Source of the DNA: Euglena gracilis
Taxonomy: Eukaryota > Euglenida > Euglenophyceae > Euglenales
Assembly: GCA_039621445.1 (NCBI GenBank)
Contig: CP154955.1
Location: forward strand, 7,862,241-7,926,240
DNA: 64,000 nt
Reading direction: 5' to 3'
How positions within the stretch are numbered: the first letter of the stretch is position 1; every line of letters starts with the position of its first letter. The notes under the pieces were generated by a model. It was given only the letters and a program-made list of their open reading frames with translations, ran no database searches and had not been told where the DNA came from. A program made the position numbers and the translations under genes. Of the stretch, positions 44,121 to 56,000 are shown in pieces.

Positions 44121-45913
44121 ACACAGATATGTGCTTTAGTCACTGTCAGTGTCAGTTGTTAGCCCACACGTGGACATTTGTCTCACATTTTCTTTAGAGT
44201 ATATCTCAGCGATCTTTTACCCACAAAAACTTTCCAAGCCACTCCCCCCGGAGGCTGTTTCTGATTTTTTTTTTCAAGTTTGTTTTGGTCTGGTACATCA
44301 CCTCCCCCCCACAGCACTCAACCCAACCATCCGAACCCCTTCCATTTAAAAACTGCACAGTCGAACCAAGACCGAAAGGTTTTGTTATGTTCTGCTGTAT
44401 TAAAGCCACGTCTTTATTTCCTCCCTAAAATGAGATGAAAGCTGGTACCATGCGAAAATGGTGACGTAGTAATTCAATGGATGCTTTTTCAAATCAAATA
44501 TCCTCCGTTGACACGTCGTTGATGTCTATCCCCTGAGTCCATTCCCGGCCCCCTTCATTCTCCAGGATGGGTCCCCTGCTGGCAGTGAGGCGTCTGCGAA
44601 AGACAAAGACGACCCCAATTGCCACCATCTGTTCCTCTGCCGGAAAGGATGACTTCTCCTCCCCCACAATTGCAATTTCACTCTTCACCCTCCGCTCTGT
44701 TTACCGTCTGTGACAGCCATTGCATGTTTTGCTGTGTTGCTTTATTGTGCCCAGGAATTGTTATCAAGTCAAAAGAACCAGTCCAGTCTGAGTTGGTTGC
44801 TCTTTTCTCATCGTTGGCCTAACTTTCAGCAAAATCGAAGCTCCATTTGAAGCTGAATAGCAGACTTGCCAAATTTTAGATTATGAAACATTGAAATCTT
44901 TGAAGTTGCCATTTCCAAATTGCAAAAAGCAAACAAGAAGAAGACTTTTTCGTTAAAAAAAGGTGGCACATGTGGTGCATCCTCCAACGCCTTAGGTGCC
45001 GGCCCAGAAAACTGCTTTTGCAAGAATGATTTTTCTGTGTCGGCTTGAGCTGGGAACCAAAACCAACTCTCCTGCGCCGTGGGCAGGCATCCGGTACAAA
45101 AGCCAACCCGGGGTTGTTAAAAGGAAGCCTGTGTGTGATCCAAGTGGATCAGTGGCAGCCCGCTTAAACAGGGAGTGCCACTGTTGGTGTAACCCACCAC
45201 CAGCGCAACAAGCCTAAAGATTCCACAGCTTCATATGTTGGGGGGCTGACCTCCTCCATACGGCCTACCCCTGCTCGTCATGCCTCCCTTCTTCCCCAAG
45301 CTATGTGATTCTTTAGCCCTGGTCACCATGCCCCGGCCCATCGCTGGGATGCTGAGTGGCACGTCCATTGGGGCACCTGACATGGGTGTGCCGCAACATG
45401 TCCTCATGACTGTGTTGTACATGTGTGTGCGTGCGGGTGTGCGTGCGCGCGCATGTGTGTCAGCACCAGAAGTTTTTTTTTCCGGATACCATTACCCCTC
45501 CTGGGCAAGAGAATCTGATATTTCTTGGCAAAGTCAGGTCAACATCTTGAAAAAAATGCCAACCCAGGGTCCCGTGGTGGCGTGAGGTGCCTGCCCAGGA
45601 AGGTGCCTATGGACACCAAAGTCGGAATCCTCTTGGGGAGAAGGTGCATGAGTAGCCAAGAGACGCTGTGTTCGTTTATTTGACTTTCTGGTCTGAGCGC
45701 CTTTAATACCGTGCTCCTGGGTGCAATAAAAAACGTGAGTCGACAGGTCCGTATGAATTGGAAGAGTTTTGTCTCAAATAATTTGAATTGCATTAGGTGA
45801 TTTTGGGGGGGGGGCGAGCTCTGAGGCCCTGAAACCACAGTAGCCGGGGAGGGTCAGAACAGTGAATGATTGGTGTGACAATGGGGTCCAGGATTTCTTC
45901 TTTGCTGTGGTTT

Positions 45914-45915
<2 letters not shown>
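44121..45915. other. Intergenic or intronic sequence, no gene recognised
   Basis: Ordinary composition with few repeats. An exon-like frame at 45318-45415 (+), after CTTTAG, reads PRPIAGMLSGTSIGA and might be an upstream exon of the cyclase-like gene or of another gene; it has no supported neighbour. Confidence 0.3.
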
Positions 45916-45969
<54 letters not shown>

Positions 45970-46082
45970 ACGTGTGCGTGCGTGCGTGCGTGCGTGCGTG
46001 CGCGTGTATGTGTGTGTGACTGTGCGTGTTGTGTGTGAGTGTGAGTGTGGGTAGCGAGCGAGCGAGCGAGAGAGAGAGAGAG
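45915..46082. repeat. GT microsatellite with AG tail
   Basis: (GT)n of about 50 bp, then GTGC units, GCGA units and (AG)n. Confidence 0.9.
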
Positions 46083-46682
46083 TGAGTTTGTAAAGTATGT
46101 GTGTGTATGTAAAAAGTGAATGATCTGGAAAGCAGTGACACTGTCAACAACGATCTCTGTAAGAGCTAAATGAATTCGATATGAAACCTTTAGTGCGGTG
46201 TGTCCATCTTCAACATTTTTCAGTGTACATCCAGTCTCTCATCGACAAAGTACTCTTGTCGCAACCCCAATTCCCAAGTTTGTGAGGGCGAGGCAATGGA
46301 ATGCCACTTGATCTGAAATCGATTGCCCGTGCCAGCACTGTGCCTGTGTATTGTGCGTGTGTGTATGCGTACAATGTCATGTGAGGTAAGTTTGTCATGT
46401 GTGCCTGCGTGTCATGTGCACGAGTGAGTGATTTTGTCATTTATCTGCATACATGTCGCGCATGTGTCATGTTTAGGCATGCATCATGTATGTGTTATGT
46501 GAGCAGGGATGTATTTGAATCCTATGAGCGGCAGGGGGTCATCATCATTCCCATCCTGGCTGGGATGTCCCCCAACCCCTTCCCATTCTTTCCAGTGGCT
46601 CCTTGACTTTGTTCTTGCAAACTACCAAAGTGGGTGTGTGGTCCCCCTTCACCAGGCTTTCCTGTACAGCCCTGATTTGTGC

Positions 46683-46832
46683 TCGTGTGTGTTGTGTGTG
46701 TGTTGTGTGTGTGTGTTGTGTGTGTTGTGTGGTGTGTGTGTGTGTGTGTGTGTTGTGTGTTTTGTGTGTGGCTGTGTGTTGTGTGTTGTGTATGTTGTTG
46801 TGTTGTGTATGCGCGTTGTGCTGGCTTGCAAT

Positions 46833-46930
<98 letters not shown>

Positions 46931-46975
46931 CGCGCGCGCGCGCGCGCACGCGTGCGTGCGTGTCTGTGTCGTGCG
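46683..46975. repeat. GT / GC microsatellite
   Basis: TTGTGTGTG blocks, then about 90 bp of pure (GT)n followed by (GC)n of about 26 bp. It lies just upstream of a GC-rich exon and gives long spurious Cys/Val or His/Thr frames. Confidence 0.9.
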
Positions 46976-47010
46976 CGGCACTTGCCGCCCCCCGCTTCCC
47001 TCCCCCGCAG

Positions 47011-50000
47011 CGTCCCCCAACCACCGGCTTCTGCGCGACGCGGCGGAGGAGCTCGCGGCCCCGAGCGGCCCCGCGGCCCTCGATTTCTGGGCCCGGTTCG
47101 CGGAGTGGTACGCCTCCATGCGGCCGTTCTGGCCCCTGGACGGGCAGTTCACCCGCAGCTGGAGCGCGCCCGCCGCCGCGCTGTCGGGCTCTCTTCTGGG
47201 CCGTTCGCCCGCCGCGCCAGCACGGATTTGCCGTCCTGGTGGTGGATGACCGGCCCCTCCGGAACGACGTTGGGTCTCCACTGGGTCCCCACCGATTCAA
47301 ATTCCATCCGATGATATTTTTAATTATTATTAATTATTAATTCAATACATGATGAATGATACAATTAATGAATTTCACTTGAATAAGGGCCCCCTAAATA
47401 ACAGCCCCCCCCCCCCCCCGGGCAGAGCCCATTTGTATGGAAATGTGCCAAGATGTGTCAAGTGGGACACGGGCCACACGAGGACTCACGGAACACCTTG
47501 AAAAGAAGGCCACTTCCAGCTGGCCGTCCCAGCAGGCGCTTTTGGTCCGCCACTGTGTGCATGCAGAGGCAGGCACTGGTGTTGTTGGTGACCCAGGGGG
47601 GGGTTGGGGTTGGGCTGAGTTGGTGGTACCCCAAAGGAGTTTTTTTTTTGGCACAACACGCCGGAATCTATTGGAACAAAATTTGACACCCAAATCAAGC
47701 TCCCCGAGTTTAGGGTTCGATCAGGGTTTGATATAAGGAGGGCGTACATGGTTTGGGTGGGGGGGGGGCCCCCCCCCCCCCCCCCCCCCTTCTGGCCAGC
47801 AGGGGGGGTCCGGACCCCCCCTCCACCTGCCAGGGGGGTCCGGACCGACCCTGGGGGGGGTATCCGGGACCCCCCCCAAAAAGGGTCAATTTTTTCCTCC
47901 GGCGCTTTGTGCCGAAAATTTTTTGCATTTTTGGCACATTTTTGCCCAAAAAGTGCCCAAAATGGCACTTTTGGTCGTTTTGGGGGGTCAAAAATTTTCG
48001 GTCACCCTGACCGCGTCACTGTTTAGGTGGGGGGGTGTCCCCCCCACCCCCCCCCTCCTGGCCCGCAGGGGGGGGTCCCCCCCACCTGTCCTTATATCGA
48101 ACCCTGGGTTCGATCTAAGGAGGCCCCCCCCTGGACCACCCTCCATCTGCCAAGGGGGGTCCCTGTGTGAACCAGACTGACCATGACCAAGTAGACACCA
48201 TCCCCCAGGCTAGGGGGGTCCATCCAGTCAGCAGCCTTTTTCAGCCAGCCCGGATTTTCCAGCTTTTGAGCTGGTTCTGAGTGACCCCACGAGGGGGGGG
48301 GTTCACTCAGCGATGCCCTGGTCCGGGACCGAAAAAAACTGCCCAAAATACAAAAAGAAGAAAAAACTTGGCCCTTATGTTTGGAGGACGACCCCCACCT
48401 GCCCAAATCTTGAACCCTGCCTGAGCCTCCCACCAGCCCTCTCGAGCAAGCACCTCTGATGATGCTGGGCGATGCTGGGCGGTGCTGGGTGATGCTGGGC
48501 GATGCTTGATTTTCGGAGACCAGAGGAGGGGTTCCGATGCTGGGCGATGCTGGCATTTTTTTTTGTGTATTTTTCAGAATTATACCATTTTTGGGATAAT
48601 TTCCCCACAAACCTCCAGTATTGCACCCACCTTGGTTATTTTGGATTACTTTTTGCTATTTTGGGATTTTGGGGGCTATTTTGCATTGATTTGGGCAAAT
48701 ATTGGGCTAATTTGGGTCAATATTGACGATTCTGGGCCCAAGGGCATGGCTGACCAGAGGTGCTTGGTCTCGAGAGGGCCTTTAAGGGGCTGGGTCTCCT
48801 GGCTGTGGTGGGTGTCTACCATTGGCAGGATATCCTGTACTGTACAGTACTGTACAGCAAGACGATGTTGAGCAGAAATGTCAAAAGCAGTTGTCTTTCA
48901 AGTGATAAAGACTCCTCCCTCTGGACAATCCGGTCAAACAACTTTTTGGAAGCACACAAACTTCGTTTTTATTGTTGTCGGTAAGTGCTTTTTGAGCAGA
49001 CCTCCATTTAGTATGTATCACCAAAAAATTTTTTTACGTATCACATGTATCACAGCCTAAAAATTAATGTATCACATATGTATCACCAAAAAAATTTTAA
49101 TGTATCATATATGTATCACCAAAAACTTTTTAATGTATCACATATGTATCACCAAATTTTTAAGAAAATTTTACATTTTTACATCAAAAATGTTTTTTCA
49201 GCTTCCTGTTCCACTTTTTATCCTTGTTTCTTTGCCTCTCTGCAGACACATGGAACAATTTTCTTGTGATAATGTTTTGCTGGACAACTGCACGTTCGTC
49301 TGTGAATTTTTCAGCTTACGAATTTGTGTTTCACAACTTTATTATATGTTTCACAAAGGAGAATTTGTGTATCACATATGTATCACCAAAAAAAATTTAA
49401 TGTATCACATACGTATCACCAAAAAAAATTTAATGTATCACAGATACGTTGTGATACGCACTAAATGGCAGTCTGTTTTTGAGCATGTTGGCGAAGTTCA
49501 CAAAAAAAGTTGCCACCTATCACTGACGGTTGAAAACTGAGGGGAAAAAAGAACAACTCCTTCTTTTTGAAAAAAAGAGATCTCACTGACTCTGTATGAG
49601 GCCCCCCCCCCCCCGGGCGCGTGGCCCCCCTCCTCCTTGCATGCAAACTTGGCCCCTAAAGTTGGCCTTTGGCCTTTTGCGCATGGCTGCCGAAATTCTT
49701 GACCCCCCGAGGTTGGCCCCCCGGTCTTGGTGCGTTGTTCAAGGCTATGTGCATGACCATTCTCAGTGCGTGAAGCACTCTCCACGTGCTGTCTCACGCC
49801 ACTCCAAATAAATAACACATGTTTTGCGCACGTGGATGGCCAGCGCGCCAACCCACTCCGCGACGGCGCCGCTGCCCCAAATCAACCACTTCTTCCTGAC
49901 GGCCCGCCTCAACCCCTATGTGGTCGCCTGCTTTCTGGACGAAGAGGTTGGAGTGACTCTGCACAGGCCCTTCACACGAGCTTCTTTCTATGGCCTTTTT

Positions 50001-53000
50001 TTTTTCAAGGATGGTTCTAAACGCTCTGCTCCACCAATGCAGTGAATTCTCATTTCACTTCAACATTTCATTTTGCCAGCTTAAGTCCCAGAAATGCTAA
50101 TACGTTGTGGAAGTATTTCATAAGCCCCAAACCAGGTGTGACATTCTGGAAATGGAAGTGAAATCACGCGCTCCATGTGGGGCTTTCCCCACTCCCCACT
50201 GTACTGGTTACAAAGCCACAAAGAAGAAAACTCAAAAGAACTGACAAGGGTCGAGGTTATTTTAATATTCAATATTCAAATTTTGACATTTCATTTAGCA
50301 GGGCTTTAAAAAGTTTTTTTGAAAAACTCAGACCCCCCCGCCCAAAACACCCCGCAGCACAGGAGAGGCCTGAAGTCGACTCAGCTCGTCACCGCTGCAC
50401 TGGAGGGGTTGGTCGTCCCGCGGTGGGCGCTGCTGTGTCCGTGGTGCAGTCAGAGCGCGGTCGAGGTGCGGGCCCTGTCCGCCGGCCAGGGGCCGCCTTT
50501 GGCCGGCTGAACAGCTCAGTCCAGGTTAGCTGCCCTGCGCTTCTCTGCGTGCAGCTCGAGGCCCCTGGGCTGCACTGGAGTGCCTGACTCGAGTGTGGCC
50601 ACTCGAGTTGGCACGGAGCACGAGCCTGCAACCGGCATGTGGAATTTTGGTATGTTGCTCCTCCAGGGGGCAGAAATTTTGCACCGGGCTGGAAGTCGGT
50701 AACCTGGACCGCGCCACTGTGCTCCCCTGCTGGACCGGGGGGGGGGGTATCATATTGACCCCTGCGTGGGACCCACCCCGGGGCGAGGGTGTTTGGCTAG
50801 TTGTTGTTTTTTCCCTAGTGACTGGTCAGCAAATGGCTGGTCAGCCCCCGGGTCCTTTTACAAAAGCTTGAGAGGAAGGGTTGGTGGGTGGGTGGGTGGG
50901 TGGGTCGGTGGGTGGACCCCCAGATCCCCTCCCCCAGTCATTAAAAAACGTTGATGTGTTCCATCTTTCCATGTTCAATAAATGTTTACGCAAATTTAAG
51001 TATTTACATATATTTAATTAATGTTTACATACATTTTAATTAATGTTTACGTATATTTAAGTATTTTACATATATTTAATTAATGTTCATGTATATTTTA
51101 ATATTACGCATATTTAATTCATGTTTACGTATGTTTAAATATTTATGTATATTTAATTAACTATTACATATATTTAATATTCACATCTTTTACAAATATT
51201 TACATCTCAACATGTTCGTATGCTTCCGTACGTGCACACACACGGACACATGGCCCGGCGGCCCGTGCCTCCCCGTCCCTGCCCAGGCGACGTGCTTCCT
51301 GTGCCAGGTCACGTTCGAGGCAGACCTGGCCACCAACGTCGTGGTCACGTTCCAGATGCACCCGTCCTGGCCCTGCCTACGCCATCGTTGGGGGGGGGGG
51401 ACAACTGTCGGTCGGCCGCCGGCGCACAATTTGCCACTTTGGACTTTGCCTTGTTTTGAAAAAATGGAAGGTTTCCCACAAGCGCCACCCACATTCTCGT
51501 CTCACACGGGTGGGGGGGGGGTTCCGCTGGACCCACGCACCGACCTCAAGTAAGGGAGGGGCTACCCTCCCTTGATATGGACCACTTCATTTTCAAGCGC
51601 CTCAAGAAAAAAGTTAGAAAATTGAGCAATCCCAAGGCTCTTCAGCTAATCACAACTCGGTTTTTGGCAGCGCGAACAGTCCGACAGAGGCCTCATTGCA
51701 TTTTAATGCATGCCCTTGTGCTTTGTGTCTTGTCCCCACTTCAGACCAGCCCTCCAGGTTGTATGTGGGTGGTTTGCACGCAGCCTGTGCAGTTGGTTGG
51801 CTGAGAACCACACGCAAACCCCGGCGCACGCCCAAGGACTTCTTTCGGTCAGACAGGCCCCGCCGGCAAAGGTCCACACCGTGCCCATCCAGAACCTCCC
51901 CTGCCCCCTGCCACCGCCCATGCAGCAGCGCTACCTGTGCGAGGCCGGGGGGGCTTTCCCACCCCTAGGCTTTCCCCCCACCCATCACCCGGCCTGTCGT
52001 TGAGCCAGGGCCTCACCCTCGGCCCCAATTGTTTCATTCAACCCTGTGCGACCACCCCGGGTGGGTTTTCGAGAGTACCTACCCCCCCCCCCCCCAGGAA
52101 ACTGTCATGCCCGAGAACCTGTCAGGGTCCCGCCCGGGAAACTGTCAGGGTCCCCGGTACTGGCCAACCTGTCAGTATAGGAAGTTGTCAGGGTCCCCGG
52201 TACTGGCCAACCTGTCAGGTGACAGTTTCCCGGGGGGGGGGGGGTAGGTGGGTGGATGGGCTTGGGGTGCTGGACCCCCCCCCCCCCCCGAGGTGCCCCC
52301 AGGAGTTTTGGCTGGTGAATGTGTGTGTTAACCCCCCAATTGGAATTGCAATTGGGTCCAGCTGCTGGACATGGGTTCAAAAAGGCCAATGCCAAACCTC
52401 CAAAACAGCGAGTTTCAATTTTTTTTTGATTTCTGCCATGCAGAAATTCCTGAGATTCTCCCAAAAATGCATAAGAAGTCGACGTCCAACATGGGGGTAG
52501 TGTTTCCCCGAGCACAGCATCTCTTTACGGTTTTGTAGACCCCCCAGGGCTGCTGCAGCCAGCCCCGATTTTGGCTCAGTCCAGCTGCAGCAGCACCCCC
52601 CCCCCCCCCCGGACGGGGAGCCGGTATTTTTTTAAGTTTGGGCCCCGGGGGGGGGGAGGGGGGGGTAGGGTGGGTGGGTCCGCCGGACCCCCTCCCCCCC
52701 GGGGGGGGGGTCCCCCCGGAGGGGGTGGGATATACTTTTCGGCGCCGCAGGCGCCGAAAAAATTCTATTTTAGCACTTTTCGCGATTTTTCGGCCTTTTT
52801 TTGTGGGTCCCCCGGACCCCCTTCCCCCCCCCCCCCGGCGGGGCCCCCCCAGGGGGCCGGGGGGGGGGAAGGGCCCCGCCATCCCCCCCCGGTCTTAAAA
52901 AAACCCCTGACGGGGAGCCTCAAGCCCTGCTAGCCAGCCCCTTTTTGGGCTGGACCCTGCATTCTTGGAAATGTGTTCAAAAATGGCCAAAAATGGTGTT

Positions 53001-56000
53001 TTTGGGGGGGGGGATTATCAGATGCTCATTTTTTCAAAATTGTGTTTTGCAGGTAAATTTTTGGGCAATTGTCTGATTTTGGTCCAGCCCGGCCCAGCTC
53101 AGGTCCAGGAGGTCCAGCTCAGCTCAGGTCCAGACCTCCCCCCCCCCAAGCAAGCCAGCCCAAATTGATAGCCAGCCCAAATTGATAGCCCAAGCCCAGC
53201 AACCCGCCTGGGTGCTTAAAGAGATGCATCATCCGGAATAGTATTATATAACAGTATACAGTATCACAGGTATATGTATTATACAATGCAGTCCCGTGTC
53301 CCCCCCCCTAATTGCAATTGAACCCCCTGGAGCCCGGAGGGGTGTCGTTCTGGGGGGGATGTCGATATTGTGAGGTAATGCTGGGAGGGTGGGTTGGTGG
53401 GGTTTCATAAAAAAAACAAGTGGATGGGTGGGTGTGGGTGTTCGGGGAAGAATGCCCGTGTGGCCACCGAGTGAATTTACGACCGTAACCCTTTGAGGGG
53501 GGGGGGACTCCAGCAAGCCAGCAGCCTTTTTCTTCCAACCCTGGACACCCCCCACCCCATCCAAAGGTTGGCTGGAAAGGGGCTCATCTTTTTCTTTGAA
53601 TGTGCCGAAATGGCCGAAATTGCCGAAGACGTGTTAGAAATGGGCCGCCTAGCTCCATTTTTTCCTGTTTCCTTTTTTTTTGCAATGTTGGTATCCCAGG
53701 TTGGGACCCGATAGGAAAGGGGGGGGGGTTGGTCAGCGCAGCTTTTTTTCCATCGAGCCCAAGTTTTCCAGCCTCCTCCTCGTGGGTGCCCCACTGGGTC
53801 GTGACGCCACGCCTTGATTGGAACCCTATGCCACCCACTTCGTGGGCTGCGGCACTTGAACTCCCACCCCTCCTCAACCGCAAGCCAAAAAATCGGCAGT
53901 GGTTTTTGATTTGGGGTTTAATTTTTGAGTTCGACATTGATTACACATTTAGCCCCCTCTGGGCTTCCCATATCTCCCCGCCTAGAGGTTCCCCTGACGC
54001 CAGTACTGGTGGGCCCCATGGTGGGGTGCGTGTATGACGTCTCCCTGAAGCTCGTCGCCGGGGAGTACGTGCTGTGCTGCCCGCTGTCGGGGCGGACCGC
54101 CGTTCTGTCCGGGCTGCCCCCGACGTGCCACGTGGCAGGCCGCAGGCCCCCTCGATGCTGGTGGGTGATGCTGTGGGGTTTTGCCACGATGCTTTCTGCA
54201 ACAGACCAGCACGACCAATGTGGCTGATTGGTGTGTGCGCCTGTCCATTTTGCAAACCCAGTCAACAACGGCCGGAAAAAGCAGCTTTTGGGTCTGTGGG
54301 GTGCAGTTTGCTACCATTCTCCGTCATACCACCTCACGCGATGAACACCGTCGCTCGCTGTGCATAATGCCTTCGGCGCCTTTCTGTGCGTCCATGTGTC
54401 TGTGGCAGCCCGTCCCGGAAAGTTCGGGAGGAGGGGGACCACGACGGCGAGGACGTGGTCCCCTTCACACACCCAATGTCGCCGGGGGTGTTCCAGCCCG
54501 AGTCCGCCGAAGTCCGGGCCGGCGTAGTGCGCATCCCCCAGGCCGGTGTGTTGCCAGGAAACGGGCACAGAATCCAGGGGGGGTTGATACCTGCAATTTC
54601 CCCGCAATTTGCAAAATTCCCGCAATTTTTCTCCATTTTTTTCGCAGGCCTCCAATACCAATTGTCCCCCTTCCAGGAGTCGATTTCTCCACCATGGCCT
54701 TTCGCCCCAAAAAGGGTGTAGCATGGAGAGTTTTGGGAGAGATCGCTGAGGCGCAGGTAAACCCGCGGAGTGGGTCTCTTGGACCGCGCCTCTGTTTCAG
54801 CCGTTCAGGGACATCTGGACCAGCAGGACAAAGGTCTGCCCTGTATCGGATGGGCCAATGCTGTCCAGGAACCCCCAAAAACCCATGGGTGGTGGGTGGG
54901 GTCGACCTCTGGTGGGTGGGGAGGGGAATCTGCCCCCCACCTCTTCCCTTCTTGGGCAAGGTTCTCTTGAGGCCTTCAGCACCAAACAGAGATTTTTTCG
55001 TGACCTGGGGGGGTAGGTGGGTCCCAGCCGAGCCCCCCCCCCCCCTGGAAGGGGGTGGGGGATCAGGCCGAGTGGGTACCCCTGAAAGAGGGGTTTTCGT
55101 CCATTTTCGGCGTGAAGCCCCGAATTTTTTTGGACCCAAAAATCGACCCCCAAAAAGTGGGTCCTTCCGCCCCCCCCCCCCCCAGGGTGGGTGGGTCCGG
55201 ACCCTCCTGGGTTCTTAAAAACCTCTGGCACCAAAGGAATTTTTCCTTGTGCAATGCTGTGGTACCTGCCAAGGGGGAGTCCCCCCCCCCCCGCCTTCTC
55301 ATACAGGGACGGGTTGTTTTGGTCGCACCCGTCTTTGAACCAGTTGTATCGCCAGCCTCAGCTCGAGACCCCTCCTCCTGGGGGGAGGGGGCACCAACGG
55401 CCTGACCCTGCCATCACCAACCGGCTGCCCGCCACCCTGACACGGGTGTTTCTCTTCCCAGCCGGAGAGTCTCATGCCCCGCAACAGGGAGGCACGCAGG
55501 TTTGGGCAGATTGTGACGAAAGGCTGGGGGTGGAGCCCTACTAACCCCATAGTTGGCTCTATGTCAATACCACGTGAGCTTTGAAGCCTGCTTGGTATGC
55601 TTCCGGACAATTTTACAATCATTTTGCCCAGTTCGATTTTTGATGCAAAATATTAGCGCATCATTATTGTCACCATTTGAACCAACGTTGTCAAATTCAT
55701 TCACAAAATGGTAAATTTTTGGTTTCTTCTGGTCTCACGCCAGTGGCGCGAGGGGGTGTTTTTTTTTTTGTCGCCAAGCCAAACTCCCCCAGGAGGGTGT
55801 AGCTGATTTTTTTTTTGAAAGTGGAAAGTAACTCCCTTCCCGGGGACAGTAAGCAGGGGGGGAATATGCAACTTGCATAATTTGCATTTTTTTGCATAAT
55901 CAGGTTTTCCCGAAATATGCATTTTTTTTTGCATTTTTTTGCATAAAATAATTTGCCCTGGAAATTTTTTTTGTAATTGGTCGCCATATGTTTGCATTTT

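Larger units (their letters stand above)
47183..49843. other. Intron-like region of the cyclase-like gene, upstream part
   Basis: Holds MITEs 47722-48106, 48447-48766 and 48997-49475. 48190-48320 has CCAGCC and GGGGGTTCACTCAGCGATGCC blocks like the intron 1 element family. No exon recognised with confidence. Confidence 0.45.
51999..53985. other. Intron of the cyclase-like gene with nested elements
   Basis: Contains 52078-52248 and 52621-52909, G/C runs, and CCAGCC-rich repeats (53080-53210, 53510-53570, 53740-53830) of the type also inside the intron 1 element of the methyltransferase-like gene. Confidence 0.5.

Noticed and set aside
45318-45415. Patatin-like lipase exon (GTSIG)
   Set aside because: A single GxSxG-like motif without neighbours. 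A later NHFFLTARLNPY segment that first looked like patatin fits the DUF5939-like gene better, with phase-compatible splicing.
46545-47340. Long overlapping frames of 210-251 codons on both strands
   Set aside because: They run through the GT/GC microsatellite; long His/Thr or Cys/Val stretches arise from the repeat. Only the GC-rich part at 47011-47182 is kept as a possible exon.
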